Source: Methylococcaceae bacterium (GTDB taxonomy: Bacteria > Pseudomonadota > Gammaproteobacteria > Methylococcales > Methylomonadaceae). Taken from it: a stretch of DNA of 64,000 nucleotides. The stretch spans positions 1-64,000 of the forward strand of contig JAIFMS010000145.1 of assembly GCA_020048335.1 (NCBI GenBank). The letters are read 5' to 3'. Position numbers and translations under genes: made by a program. Position 1 is the first letter of the stretch. Every line of letters starts with the position of its first letter. Under the pieces are notes generated by a model. That model worked only from the letters and a program-made list of their open reading frames with translations. It searched no databases and was not told where the DNA came from. Below are positions 28,267-37,496 of the stretch, in pieces.

Positions 28267-28388
28267 AAACAAACACGCCTTTGTTATTGAACAAAAGTCT
28301 GGAAAATCAAATGCAGCTATTGGTTTTCAGCTTTATAATAACAAGGATTAATTTCTAGGAAATCAGGTATTTGGAGTTTTAAAACAGA

Positions 28389-29708
28389 ATGCTTAAAAAG
28401 AACAATGTCTTAATTTTAGCCCTAGGGATGTTCCTAGGCATTTTCATCGCAACGTGTGGAACTGTGTTTGCCGATAAGCAAAAACAAGCCTCCAATGACA
28501 ATGTGCCTGCTTTACCCTATGAAGAATTACGCGCTTTTAGTGAAATTTTTGGTCGTGTCAAAACCGATTACGTTGAGACGGTTTCTGATAAAAAATTATT
28601 AGAAGATGCGATTCGTGGAATGTTAGCAGGATTAGACCCGCATTCTGCCTACCTTGATACCGAAGAATTTAAAGAATTACAAGAAAGTACCTCAGGTGAA
28701 TTTGGGGGCTTAGGCATTGAAGTGACCATGGAAAATGGCTTTGTCAAAGTGGTTTCACCCATTGATGATACACCAGCGCAAAAAGCAGGGGTTAAAGCGG
28801 GGGATTTAATTGTTAAATTAAATGAAAAACCTGTGAAAGGAATGTCTCTGGGTGATGCCGTGAAAATTATGCGCGGCGAACCGGGTAAAGCGGTGAATTT
28901 AACCATCATCCGCGAAGGAGAAGAATCCCCGCTTAAAATTGTGGTGGTGCGTGCCATTATTAAAGTAAAAAGTGTCAAAACCAAGCTATTGGAGTCAGGC
29001 TACGGTTATTTGCGCATCAGTAGTTTTCAATCAGGTTCCAGTCAAGCGGTGCTTGATGGGGTAGCGCAATTGAAAAAAGAAAATAAAAAACCGCTGAAAG
29101 GTTTGGTATTAGATTTGCGCAATAATCCAGGCGGATTATTAAATGCGGCAGTTGAAATCAGTGATGCGTTTTTACAAAAAGGCTTAATTGTGTACACCGA
29201 AGGGCGAATTAAAAACTCAGAAATGCGTTTCAATGCAGGTGCAGGTGACATTATTGACGGCACTCCTTTAGTGGTGTTAATCAACTCAGGTTCTGCTTCT
29301 GCCTCAGAAATTGTGGCAGGTGCTTTACAAGACCAAAAACGCGCGGTGATTATGGGCGAAAAATCGTTTGGGAAAGGTTCAGTACAAACGATTTTGCCAA
29401 CCAGCAACGGTGGCGCGGTGAAATTAACCACGGCGCGTTATTACACCCCTTCAGGTCGTTCCATTCAAGCCGAAGGCATTACCCCCGATGTGGCTTTAGC
29501 AGCGGTTAAGTTGTCTGCAATGGAAGCGTCAAAATTTAATCCTGTCAAAGAAGCCGATTTATCAGGGCATTTGCAAAATGGCAAAAAGGCAGCAACGGAA
29601 ACAAAACCAGTGATTGGCTCTGAAGCGGATAAAGACGTTTTGGATGTGAGTGATTATGCACTGCACGAAGCGTTGACCTTGTTGAAAGGGATGAGTATTT
29701 TAAAATAA
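28389..29708 (+). CDS. ctpA: S41 family C-terminal processing protease (CtpA/Prc-like)
   Basis: A secreted tail-specific protease of 439 residues. It has an N-terminal membrane/signal segment (about 8-28), a PDZ domain (about 100-180, with FGGLGIEV and AGVKAGDLIVKLN) and the S41 catalytic core. The Ser-Lys dyad is Ser304 (GSASASEIVAGA) and Lys329 (FGKGSVQT), 25 residues apart. The gpmI-envC-ctpA order is common in gammaproteobacteria. It has its own 122-bp upstream region and a strong terminator downstream. Confidence 0.95.
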   Translation: MLKKNNVLILALGMFLGIFIATCGTVFADKQKQASNDNVPALPYEELRAFSEIFGRVKTDYVETVSDKKLLEDAIRGMLAGLDPHSAYLDTEEFKELQESTSGEFGGLGIEVTMENGFVKVVSPIDDTPAQKAGVKAGDLIVKLNEKPVKGMSLGDAVKIMRGEPGKAVNLTIIREGEESPLKIVVVRAIIKVKSVKTKLLESGYGYLRISSFQSGSSQAVLDGVAQLKKENKKPLKGLVLDLRNNPGGLLNAAVEISDAFLQKGLIVYTEGRIKNSEMRFNAGAGDIIDGTPLVVLINSGSASASEIVAGALQDQKRAVIMGEKSFGKGSVQTILPTSNGGAVKLTTARYYTPSGRSIQAEGITPDVALAAVKLSAMEASKFNPVKEADLSGHLQNGKKAATETKPVIGSEADKDVLDVSDYALHEALTLLKGMSILK

Positions 29709-29715
29709 CGCCCCG

Positions 29716-29759
29716 CAACATCCCCTGCGTTTCAACAAACAAAGGGGATGTTGTTTTTT
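29716..29759 (+). terminator. Rho-independent terminator of ctpA
   Basis: CAACATCCCC (29716-29725) pairs perfectly with GGGGATGTTG (29744-29753) and is followed by a run of six T. Confidence 0.9.
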
Positions 29760-29766
29760 GCGGGTT

Positions 29767-29973
29767 TCAAAGTTTATCAATCGCCGCTTTTGCCAATTCG
29801 CTTAAACCCGCACCATCGGCTTTTGCATAAGCAACAATTGAATGTCGCATTCTGGGTTCCCAAGAACGGGCGAGATGGTTTGTAATTCCCTCAACCGCCA
29901 GTTGTTTATCAGGGTCAGCGGCAAAAAAATTGCTCACATCATTTGCCATTTTAATCAATCGTTCAATGTGCAT
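29767..29973 (-). CDS. fdsD: Formate dehydrogenase delta subunit
   Basis: A 68-residue protein starting MHIERLIKMANDVSNFFAADP and containing ITNHLARSWEPRMRHSIVAY and GAGLSELAKAAID. These are characteristic of FdsD, a small subunit or maturation factor of soluble NAD+-dependent formate dehydrogenases. It is normally the last gene of fdsGBACD, but no other fds gene is nearby here. fdhD at 9208-10065 is the only other formate dehydrogenase-related gene in the window. Confidence 0.88.
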   Translation of the reverse strand: MHIERLIKMANDVSNFFAADPDKQLAVEGITNHLARSWEPRMRHSIVAYAKADGAGLSELAKAAIDKL

Positions 29974-30179
29974 CGTCTTGCTCTTTTTACCTATTTAAAA
30001 AAGGGCAGTATATCAAAAACCAAGCTAATCAAGCCTGTTGTTATTGCCTAAAGCGTGGATAAAGCGGGATTGATAAATTATTTTACAAAATTTTAGCTTT
30101 GTCCCAACAATTGAAGGGGCAACATCTGCGGGTTGTTAGCGTGTTAAATCAGGCTAATCAAAAAAAGAGGATTTTTAGC

Positions 30180-31133
30180 ATGACTGAGCATTTTTTAACC
30201 GAGATTGAAATTAAACAATTCAAATGTTTTCACGATTTTAAAGCGGCAGGTTTTAAACGGGTGAATTTGCTTGGTGGGAAGAATAATATTGGCAAAACGG
30301 CGTTGATGGAGGCTTGTTTTATTAATGCCCATTCAAATGATATTAATACGATGCTAACCGCGATTGTTCTTGTTAATCAGTCGCGTGAATATGTCAATAT
30401 TATTGATAAAAGTAAAATTAGCCCAAGTTTATTAAATGAAATAAAAAAATGCACTGCAAAATCTAATATTCGATTAATAGATTTTGAGTTTACTGATAAA
30501 GATGCAAAACAACAGTTTAAGTTTGCGCTTAATGAAAGAGAAACGGTTGTTAGTGGTAAAGATTTAAATGCTTCAATTTATCCTGTTTCTAATACAAACT
30601 TCATAGGTATTCACGGATGGTCAGATAGTGAATTAGCAAAAGCCTATGAAAATGTTCAACGAAATGATAAAGAAATCTTTGTTAGTGAGCTTGTGCGAGA
30701 ATTTGATAATTCGATTGAAAGTTTTAAATTGTTAGGTGGAACAAAACCTGAATGTAAAAAACAAGATGAATGGCGAAAAATTACTGAGTTTGGCGATGGT
30801 TTAAAAAGTTTTATTTCCATTATTTGCGCCCTTTATGCGTGTCAAAATGGTTATTTATTTATTGATGAAATAGACAACGGTATTTATTTTAACCATTTTG
30901 ATAGATTGTGGGAAATTATTTTAACCCTTTCAAAACAAACCAATTGCCAAGTGTTTGCTACCACCCATTCCAAAGAAATGCTGGAGTCATTTGCAAAAGT
31001 TGTTAAAAATTCAAATGAAACAGAGGTTAGTTTTATTAGTTTATTCAAAAACAAAAACCAAGAAATTAAAGCCATAACTCGTGATTATGAAATGCTATTA
31101 AATAGTATTGATGCTGAACGCGAGGTGCGATAA
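30180..31133 (+). CDS. AAA/ABC-type ATPase (AAA_15/AAA_21, OLD-like)
   Basis: The start at 30180 is chosen because AAGAGG precedes it by nine bases. The 317-residue product has Walker A GGKNNIGKT (32-40), a signature-like FGDGLKSFISIICAL, Walker B GYLFIDEID and the switch His in TTHS. This is the SMC/ABC-type layout of OLD, PARIS AriA and related defence ATPases. Its stop overlaps the start of the Toprim gene by one base (TAATG), so the pair acts as a unit. A role in phage defence is inferred from architecture and neighbours. Confidence 0.88.
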   Translation: MTEHFLTEIEIKQFKCFHDFKAAGFKRVNLLGGKNNIGKTALMEACFINAHSNDINTMLTAIVLVNQSREYVNIIDKSKISPSLLNEIKKCTAKSNIRLIDFEFTDKDAKQQFKFALNERETVVSGKDLNASIYPVSNTNFIGIHGWSDSELAKAYENVQRNDKEIFVSELVREFDNSIESFKLLGGTKPECKKQDEWRKITEFGDGLKSFISIICALYACQNGYLFIDEIDNGIYFNHFDRLWEIILTLSKQTNCQVFATTHSKEMLESFAKVVKNSNETEVSFISLFKNKNQEIKAITRDYEMLLNSIDAEREVR

Positions 31134-31717
31134 TGAAGAATATCGCTATTGTTTGCAAAGGAAAAGCAGATAAAGATTTTTTTGATAGTTTCATAGAACA
31201 TCTTATTGAAAATAAAAGCATTAATCTTTATGAAAAAACAATAAGCTTTTATATTTTAGGTGGAAAAGGTAGTCTGTTTAAGGTAGAAAATAAAAACTAT
31301 CAGGAATTACAGTCAGAAGTTCTGATGGAAAGAACAGAAAAAATCTTATTCGTTATTGATGCTGATGATGTAATAAATGATGCTATTTATGGCGGCTATG
31401 AAAATACTGAAAAAGCGTTGAACGAACTCATTTCACAATTAGATTTTCAAGAGTTTAGCAGCACTTATATTATGTGTGACCCGATAACTAAGACTGGCTA
31501 TTTAGAGTCGTTTATTTTATCTACTATTCCAGAACAGCAACGTCATTGCATTGAACGATTTTTAGAATGTTCACAATTCAAATCGAAAGAAAATCACAAA
31601 GCCATTCTGAATCAAATTTATAATATCGCTTATCCGAATGCGCCGTATAAATTTGCACATTCTCATTTTGATGAGTTAAAAGAAAAACTTTGTCTTTTAT
31701 TTTCCAACGAGCTTTAA
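31133..31717 (+). CDS. Toprim-like protein (DUF3226/OLD-partner type)
   Basis: The 194-residue product has a Toprim-like fold signature. IAIVCKGKADKDFFDSF aligns with the usual VEGxxD motif, and LFVIDADDV gives the DxD motif (76-78). The conserved catalytic Glu of the first motif appears to be replaced (CKG, Lys9), so nuclease activity is uncertain. In OLD-like and PARIS systems such proteins pair with an ABC-type ATPase, which fits the overlapping upstream gene. Confidence 0.75.
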   Translation: MKNIAIVCKGKADKDFFDSFIEHLIENKSINLYEKTISFYILGGKGSLFKVENKNYQELQSEVLMERTEKILFVIDADDVINDAIYGGYENTEKALNELISQLDFQEFSSTYIMCDPITKTGYLESFILSTIPEQQRHCIERFLECSQFKSKENHKAILNQIYNIAYPNAPYKFAHSHFDELKEKLCLLFSNEL

Positions 31718-31726
31718 AAAAATATT

Positions 31727-32626
31727 ATGGCAATATACGATTTATATTCAAGACGACAAAGAAAGTTTCGGGGGGAATCAGTGATATATCAGTATGATTA
31801 TATTCCTAGCAATTTTAGAGTTCAAGTTTCGCATATCGCACAAGAACTAGAAGATGAAGGAATATTAGATTTTCACGAAACTCATAAACTCTTATGTAAA
31901 GAATATGGCTACCTTACGTTAGGTGATAGCCAGCTTGGTATTGAGGATTGTAAATCTGTTTTTCAGTTTTTCCAAAAAACTAACAACTATGAGGAATGTC
32001 TTGATATTCTTGAATTAGTTTTTAGAAAACTTGAAGAAAATCTAGATAAATACACATCCTATAAAGATCGTTCAGTTATTTTACAAGATAAAATCAATGA
32101 ATTAAATCAAAGACTCAAAGAATGGGGAATTGGTTATGAATTTCAAAATGGTGAGTTAATTCGCATTGATTCACAATTCATTCATTCGGAAACTGTAAAA
32201 CCTATTCTAGTTTTACTGGCTAATGAAAAATATTATGAAGGCGTAAATCAGGAATTTCTAAAAGCTCATGAACATTATCGCCATAAACGTTATAAAGAAT
32301 GTTTAGTTGAATGCTGCAAATCATTTGAAAGCTTAATGAAAGCAATCTGTGAAAAAAGAAAATGGGATTACAAACCAACCGATACAGCAAGTAAACTTAT
32401 TAAAACATGTTTTGAGAATAAATTGATTCCGTCCTACATGGATAATCAAATAGCATCATTGAAACAAATCTTAGAAAGTGGTGTTCCAACCATTCGCAAT
32501 AAAGAAGGTGGGCATGGTCAAGGCGCAGAAATTATAGAAGTGTCAGAACATCTTGCCAGTTATTGCTTACACCTTACCGCCAGCAATTTGTTGTTTTTAG
32601 CTAATTGTGAAAAACAATTACCGTAA
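31727..32626 (+). CDS. Abi_C / HEPN abortive-infection-like protein (STM4504/CBY_0614 type)
   Basis: The 299-residue product has a charged N-terminal half of unknown role. Its C-terminal Abi_C domain shows SFESLMKAICEKRKW and TIRNKEGGHGQGAE, with the R-N-x4-H (R257-H263) HEPN active-site pattern. This domain type occurs in abortive-infection RNases. It follows the Toprim gene by nine bases, so it probably belongs to the same operon. The likely role is an RNA-cleaving effector triggered by the ATPase-Toprim pair, which is inference. Confidence 0.82.
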   Translation: MAIYDLYSRRQRKFRGESVIYQYDYIPSNFRVQVSHIAQELEDEGILDFHETHKLLCKEYGYLTLGDSQLGIEDCKSVFQFFQKTNNYEECLDILELVFRKLEENLDKYTSYKDRSVILQDKINELNQRLKEWGIGYEFQNGELIRIDSQFIHSETVKPILVLLANEKYYEGVNQEFLKAHEHYRHKRYKECLVECCKSFESLMKAICEKRKWDYKPTDTASKLIKTCFENKLIPSYMDNQIASLKQILESGVPTIRNKEGGHGQGAEIIEVSEHLASYCLHLTASNLLFLANCEKQLP

Positions 32627-32639
32627 GCAAGGAAAAATC

Positions 32640-32906
32640 ATGCCTACCATTTCAATTTTTTATGGAATTATTATTCGGATGTATTGCGCTCCGGCAGAAC
32701 ATAATCCACCACATATCCATGCTTATTATCAAGATTACAAAGCTGTCATAGATATAAAAACATGCGAAATCACAGAAGGTAACTTGCCACGCAAAAAAGA
32801 AAGATTGGTTTTGGCATGGGTAGAAATTCATCAAGAAGATTTACTGGCAGATTGGGAATTAGCAGCAAATGGTGAATTACCTTTTACTATTGAACCTTTG
32901 AAATAG
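32640..32906 (+). CDS. DUF4160 family protein
   Basis: An 88-residue protein starting MPTISIFYGIIIRMYC, with NPPHIHAYYQDYKAVIDI and ERLVLAWVEIHQEDLLADWELA, the hallmarks of DUF4160. DUF4160 genes usually precede DUF2442 genes, as here, and the pair behaves like a toxin-antitoxin type module in comparative studies. The start at 32640 fits the family N-terminus and follows an AAGCAAGGAAA stretch. Confidence 0.88.
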   Translation: MPTISIFYGIIIRMYCAPAEHNPPHIHAYYQDYKAVIDIKTCEITEGNLPRKKERLVLAWVEIHQEDLLADWELAANGELPFTIEPLK

Positions 32907-32914
32907 AGGCAATT

Positions 32915-33151
32915 ATGTATTTAGCTGTAAAAAACGTAAAACCGCTTGAAAATTACAAATTGTGGCTACAGTTTGAAAATAATGAAGAAAAAATTTTTGA
33001 TGTATCGCCTTATTTAGACGTTGGCAAATTTTCAGAATTAAAAGATATTTCTCTTTTCAATTCTGTTGCCATAAGTTTTGATTCGATTGAATGGTCAAAT
33101 CATTTAGACTTAGACCCTGAATTTTTATATCAAAAAAGTTGTGTTGCATAA
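32915..33151 (+). CDS. DUF2442 family protein
   Basis: A 78-residue protein with VKPLENYKLWLQFENNEEKIFDV and IEWSNHLDLDPEFLYQKS, typical of DUF2442. A GAGG ribosome-binding site precedes it, and it lies eight bases after the DUF4160 gene. It is the probable partner (antitoxin-like or DNA-binding) of that protein. Confidence 0.88.
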   Translation: MYLAVKNVKPLENYKLWLQFENNEEKIFDVSPYLDVGKFSELKDISLFNSVAISFDSIEWSNHLDLDPEFLYQKSCVA

Positions 33152-33172
33152 ACTTAAAATAAACCTAAAGCA

Positions 33173-34660
33173 ATGACCCCAGAACAATTTAAAACCTATG
33201 CCGCCCAAGGCTACAACCGCATCCCCATCTGCCGCGAAATTCTTGCCGATTTAGACACGCCACTGAGCGCGTATTTAAAATTGGCCGATGGCGCATATTC
33301 CTATTTATTTGAATCCGTGCATGGCGGCGAACAATGGGGACGCTATTCGATTATCGGCTTGCCGTGCAAAGAAATTATTAAAATCAGCGGCAACCAGATT
33401 TCTGTTGAATCCATCGGCATAGTTACTGAAACTTTTAGCCACGATAAACCACTGGTCTGGATTGAGGAATTTAAAGCATACTTCAAAGTTCCTGATATTG
33501 AGGGCTTACCGCGCTTTAATGGCGGTTTAGTCGGCTATTTTGGCTATGAAACCATCGGTTATATTGAGCCTAAATTAGCCGACTCTCACAAACCTGACGC
33601 GCTCGGCACGCCCGATATTTTGCTGATGGTATCGGAAGAAATGCTGGTATTTGATAATTTATCGGGAAAATTATTGTTATTAACCCATGCTGACCCCGAG
33701 CAAGACAATGCCTATCAAGCCGCCCAAGCGCGATTGGATGAATTGGTGAAAAAATTGCGTGATTTAAAACCTACATCACAACCACAGCACACAGCAAAAC
33801 AAGTCAGCGAAGAAGATTTTGTCTCAGGCTTTACTGAGCAGGGCTTTAAAGACGCGGTACTCAAAGCCAAACAGTATATTGTCAATGGCGACATTATGCA
33901 GGTAGTGTTATCGCAACGGATGTCGATTCCCTACACCGCCGCGCCGCTGAATTTGTATCGCGCCTTGCGCTGTTTGAATCCGTCGCCGTATATGTATTTT
34001 CTGAATTTAGGCGATTTTCATATCGTTGGTTCATCGCCTGAGATTTTAGTTCGCCTCGAAGATAATACTGTCACCGTGCGCCCGATTGCAGGCACACGCA
34101 AACGCGGTACAACGCCAGAGCAGGATTTGGAACTGGAAAAAGAGTTATTGGCTGACCCAAAAGAACTGGCTGAACATTTGATGTTGATTGATTTAGGGCG
34201 TAATGATGCAGGGCGTGTCGCACAAATCGGCACGGTGAAATTGACTGATAAAATGATTATTGAGCGTTATTCGCACGTTATGCACATTGTGTCGAATGTC
34301 ACTGGCACGTTGCAAAGCGGCAAAGATGCGTTTGATGTATTGGCGGCAACGTTTCCTGCGGGAACGGTGAGCGGTGCGCCGAAAATTCGTGCGATGGAAA
34401 TTATCAATGAATTAGAACCTGTCAAACGTGGCGTGTATTCTGGCGCGGTCGGTTATATTTCCTGGTCGGGTAATTTAGACACCGCGATTGCGATTCGCAC
34501 GGCGGTAATTAAAGATAACGTGTTGTATATTCAAGCAGGTGCGGGGATTGTGTATGATTCCGTGCCGCAAAATGAATGGGATGAAACCATGAATAAAGGG
34601 CGGGCGATTTTTCGGGCGGTGGCGATGGCAGAAGCGGGTTTAGACGGAGCAGCAAAATGA
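33173..34660 (+). CDS. trpE: Anthranilate synthase component I
   Basis: TrpE forms anthranilate from chorismate, the first step of tryptophan synthesis. The 495-residue product has the N-terminal tryptophan-feedback region ([19 protein letters not shown]). The chorismate-binding core follows, with [51 protein letters not shown] and [18 protein letters not shown]. It overlaps trpG by four bases (ATGA). Length is normal for the family. Confidence 0.96.
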   Translation: MTPEQFKTYAAQGYNRIPICREILADLDTPLSAYLKLADGAYSYLFESVHGGEQWGRYSIIGLPCKEIIKISGNQISVESIGIVTETFSHDKPLVWIEEFKAYFKVPDIEGLPRFNGGLVGYFGYETIGYIEPKLADSHKPDALGTPDILLMVSEEMLVFDNLSGKLLLLTHADPEQDNAYQAAQARLDELVKKLRDLKPTSQPQHTAKQVSEEDFVSGFTEQGFKDAVLKAKQYIVNGDIMQVVLSQRMSIPYTAAPLNLYRALRCLNPSPYMYFLNLGDFHIVGSSPEILVRLEDNTVTVRPIAGTRKRGTTPEQDLELEKELLADPKELAEHLMLIDLGRNDAGRVAQIGTVKLTDKMIIERYSHVMHIVSNVTGTLQSGKDAFDVLAATFPAGTVSGAPKIRAMEIINELEPVKRGVYSGAVGYISWSGNLDTAIAIRTAVIKDNVLYIQAGAGIVYDSVPQNEWDETMNKGRAIFRAVAMAEAGLDGAAK

Positions 34661-35256
34661 GCAAAATAAAGTTAGTGATGATTGATAATTACGATTCGTT
34701 CACTTACAACTTAGTGCAGTATTTTGGCGAACTTGGCGCGGACGTGATAGTCAAGCGCAATGACGAGGTGAGTATTGCCGATATTGAAGCGTTGCAACCG
34801 AATAAAATCGTGATTTCGCCTGGCCCTTGTACGCCTAAAGAGGCAGGCATTTCGGTGGAATGCTTGCTGCATTTTGCGGGAAAGTTGCCGATTTTGGGCG
34901 TGTGTTTGGGGCATCAAAGCATCGGTTATGCGTTTGGTGGCAATGTTATTCATGCAAAACACGTCATGCACGGGAAAGTTTCGCCTGTGTATCATCAAAA
35001 TGTCGGTGTTTTTCATGGTTTAAATAATCCATTTACCGCCACGCGCTATCATTCACTGGTGATTGAGCAAGCGACCTTGCCTGATTGTTTAGAGGTCACG
35101 GCGTGGACGCAAGATGAAAACGGCGGCATTGACGAAATTATGGGCGTGCGGCATAAAACGTTGGCTATTGAGGGGGTGCAGTTTCATCCTGAGTCGATTT
35201 TGACTGAGCATGGGCATGATTTGTTGCGGAATTTTTTGAAAAAGCCTGATGAATAA
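34657..35256 (+). CDS. trpG: Anthranilate synthase component II (glutamine amidotransferase)
   Basis: TrpG/PabA supplies ammonia from glutamine to TrpE. The 199-residue product is a class I amidotransferase with the nucleophile in [15 protein letters not shown] and the His-Glu pair in [14 protein letters not shown]. It may be shared with p-aminobenzoate synthesis. trpD would normally follow, but the next gene is an unrelated HEPN-motif protein overlapping the trpG end by eight bases, so the trp operon has been interrupted here. Confidence 0.95.
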   Translation: MSKIKLVMIDNYDSFTYNLVQYFGELGADVIVKRNDEVSIADIEALQPNKIVISPGPCTPKEAGISVECLLHFAGKLPILGVCLGHQSIGYAFGGNVIHAKHVMHGKVSPVYHQNVGVFHGLNNPFTATRYHSLVIEQATLPDCLEVTAWTQDENGGIDEIMGVRHKTLAIEGVQFHPESILTEHGHDLLRNFLKKPDE

Positions 35257-36526
35257 GCAATCTCGTATTATTGATAATTCGTCAATGAAAGATTTGTTAG
35301 GTCAACTTCGGTTTTTCAGTGCTTTTGAAACTTTTTATCGAGCAATTCCTTTTTCTAAAAAACTATTTCCAAAGTATGACTCCATTTTTAATAACTTTTC
35401 TGAAATAAAAAAACAATCAACCATTATTTTTATTCCAGATAAATTTAACGATATTTTTTCTTCTCAAGGTTGGATAGCTTATGACTCTATGAATCTTGAA
35501 GTAATGAGTCAAGCGATTGAGCTTTATGAAGCAAATGGAATGGAACAAGCTGAGTTGTTTTTAGCATTGTTTTATGATGAGGATAAAATTAAATGGGAAC
35601 TTAGTCGATTCAAAGGTCACGTTGAATTTAGAAAACGAATTAGGCTTGCTAATTTAGCTAAAGAAGATTATTTGGCAGAAAGGTATCATGCTTGCATTCC
35701 ATTATTGCTGAGTTTACTCGATGGATTGGTTAATGATATTTCAAAACAAGTTGGTTTTTTTGCTGAAAATACTAATTTGACGGCGTGGGATTGCATTGCA
35801 GGGCATGAAACTGGACTTCAAACTCTTACCTGTCTTATGAGTATTGGCAGAAATAAAACAAATGAGGAAAAAATTACAATTCCATATCGGAATGGTATTC
35901 TTCACGGTCGAGAATTGGAGTTCGATAATAAAATTGTAGCCGCAAAGTGTTGGGCTGCTTTGTTTGCAACTAAAGATTGGGCAATTGCTATTTCAAAAGC
36001 GAAAAATAATCCAAAACCTGAACAGCAAATAAGTTGGAAAGAGTCACTAAAAAAATTGCTTGAAAATGAGCGGCAAAAAAAATTACTGGACGAATGGAAA
36101 CCACGTTCTAGCAACGACCGTTTATATTTACCCTATAGTGGAGTTTCCGAACAGCTTCCTGATAATACACCCGAAAAAGCGGTTGCTAAATTTATTGAAA
36201 ACTGGACTAGCCAACGTTACGGGCTTTTAGCAGATGATTTAGCTTATTTCACCAATTCCCCTAAAGGCAAAAAAGCAGGGATGGCAAAAAGCGATTTTTC
36301 AAGAAATATTCCACTTTCATATAAAATTTTGGACGTTGAAGACCTTGCGCCAGCTATTTCTCATGTAACTGTAGAATTGATATTTTCAAATGCAATTACA
36401 AAAAAAGCATCCGTGCGAATGATTTATCAAGATTCAAGTAATAATGCGTTAGTGCGTTCTGATAACTCAGGAAGCTGGAAAGTTTTTCAAAATTCTTTAA
36501 GTGAAATTATTTATACATATCTGTAG
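35249..36526 (+). CDS. Uncharacterised HEPN-motif protein
   Basis: I recognise no named family for this 425-residue protein. The middle contains [11 protein letters not shown], an R214-N-x3-H219 motif as in HEPN RNases. A Lys-rich helix follows (about 255-285). The C-terminal third (about 300-425) resembles a small NTF2-like alpha+beta domain, judging by [19 protein letters not shown]. The DNA is markedly AT-rich compared with trpE/trpG, which it overlaps by eight bases, so it looks acquired. A diverged copy of bases 36287-36360 of this gene is found at 40456-40529, on the far side of the tubulin genes. Confidence 0.7.
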   Translation: MNKQSRIIDNSSMKDLLGQLRFFSAFETFYRAIPFSKKLFPKYDSIFNNFSEIKKQSTIIFIPDKFNDIFSSQGWIAYDSMNLEVMSQAIELYEANGMEQAELFLALFYDEDKIKWELSRFKGHVEFRKRIRLANLAKEDYLAERYHACIPLLLSLLDGLVNDISKQVGFFAENTNLTAWDCIAGHETGLQTLTCLMSIGRNKTNEEKITIPYRNGILHGRELEFDNKIVAAKCWAALFATKDWAIAISKAKNNPKPEQQISWKESLKKLLENERQKKLLDEWKPRSSNDRLYLPYSGVSEQLPDNTPEKAVAKFIENWTSQRYGLLADDLAYFTNSPKGKKAGMAKSDFSRNIPLSYKILDVEDLAPAISHVTVELIFSNAITKKASVRMIYQDSSNNALVRSDNSGSWKVFQNSLSEIIYTYL

Positions 36527-36875
36527 AAAGCTCGATTTTTAATGCAAAAATACATTTTCTCTAATATAGGTAAATACACTCACTTATTTTGACTGAGCAT
36601 GAGCGCGATAGGCGCAGTACGAACGCTTTAAGTTTTGTTAGGTGTAAGACAATTCTAATACATTGATTTAAATTCTTTTTTAAAGCAACAACTCTAATGA
36701 CTACCAAGGAAGTCCATTCATATCTTGTGCCAATTAAAGTGTTTGTTTAACATAACCGATAGCTCGTTGAAGTGTGGCATGGTGTTTCTGTTTGGCATTT
36801 TTTATTTTGTCACACAACAATGAGTTATTTTTTTGTCATGTACAAAACTCACTAATTTACAAAAAGGTACTCATA
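36527..36875. other. Intergenic region upstream of the CVNH gene
   Basis: No gene is supported here. GTTTTGTTAGGTG near 36640 ends in a GTTRRRY-like heptamer that could be the 3' core of a decayed recombination site, but I could not find a convincing partner arm. TGAGTT/AACTCA arms (36821/36846) lie just before the CVNH start. Confidence 0.4.
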
Positions 36876-37235
36876 ATGAAAAAAATAGGTTTAAGTGCAG
36901 CGGTAATTCTTTCTTTAGCATCTGGTTCGGCATTTGCAGCTGGGGGATTTGCCCTAAGTTGTACCAATATTGCGATGTCAGGTACGGCTTTAACCGCTAA
37001 ATGTAAAAATGCCGCAGGGACGGTTGTTGATGCAAAGCTTGAACTGGATAGTCGTTTTTATATAAATGGCACTACGATGATGCTCATGCAAGGCTCACCT
37101 ACTTTCGCCAATAGCAAATGTACAAGTTTAGTAATCACTGGTTCAACGTTAGCTGCGACCTGCAATCGTACTGTGGCTAAATACGATTTGAATAAGGCTA
37201 TTGCCAATATTGATGGCGTGTTGAAATTTCAATAA
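36876..37235 (+). CDS. Secreted cyanovirin-N homology (CVNH) lectin
   Basis: A signal peptide (MKKIGLSAAVILSLASGSAFA) leads into a ~99-residue mature protein. It has two CVNH half-repeats: FALSCTNIAMSGTALTAKCK and the related CTSLVITGSTLAATCNR. Four cysteines match the two disulfides of cyanovirin-N, and the ending NIDGVLKF is the family's usual close. CVNH proteins bind high-mannose-type glycans. The ATG at 36876 is chosen because AAAAAGG and a signal peptide follow it naturally. It is followed by an attC-like element, so it could be an integron-type gene cassette. Confidence 0.85.
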   Translation: MKKIGLSAAVILSLASGSAFAAGGFALSCTNIAMSGTALTAKCKNAAGTVVDAKLELDSRFYINGTTMMLMQGSPTFANSKCTSLVITGSTLAATCNRTVAKYDLNKAIANIDGVLKFQ

Positions 37236-37323
37236 ATCGCTAAAGAAATCGATGGGGCAACACGATAGGGTGTGCTAATTATTGGATGTATTAAGGTACG
37301 AAGCCCATCAATCGAGTTGCCCC

Positions 37324-37385
37324 ATCTAATTCAACGTTCCAGTGGAGCTTCGCTATCGTTCAGCCCGCTGAACGTTGCGTTAGGC
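37324..37385 (+). other. attC-like recombination site (integron cassette end)
   Basis: ATCTAAT (37324-37330) is followed by TCAACGTTC. At the other end GAACGTTGC leads into GTTAGGC (37379-37385). The outer arms fit the RYYYAAC/GTTRRRY cores with one mismatch, and CAACGTTC/GAACGTTG is a perfect inner stem. At ~62 bp, size and layout match an attC site. No integrase gene is in the window. Confidence 0.5.
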
Positions 37386-37496
37386 AAGGCAGGCGAGCTG
37401 GGTGTTTCGGCTCTTTGGGTTGATGGGGGTAGCTTCAGAATAAACGTGGTCTGTCCCCTATTTTAACGCCCTATTTTCATAAAAAAGGAAATTACA

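Noticed and set aside
28267-28388. Precise promoter of ctpA
   Set aside because: The AT-rich stretch offers several weak -10-like hexamers but no -35/-10 pair with convincing spacing.
36580-36660. A second attC site upstream of the CVNH gene
   Set aside because: GTTAGGT fits the 3' core, but I found no 5' core or stem able to pair with it, so it is only mentioned as a possible boundary.
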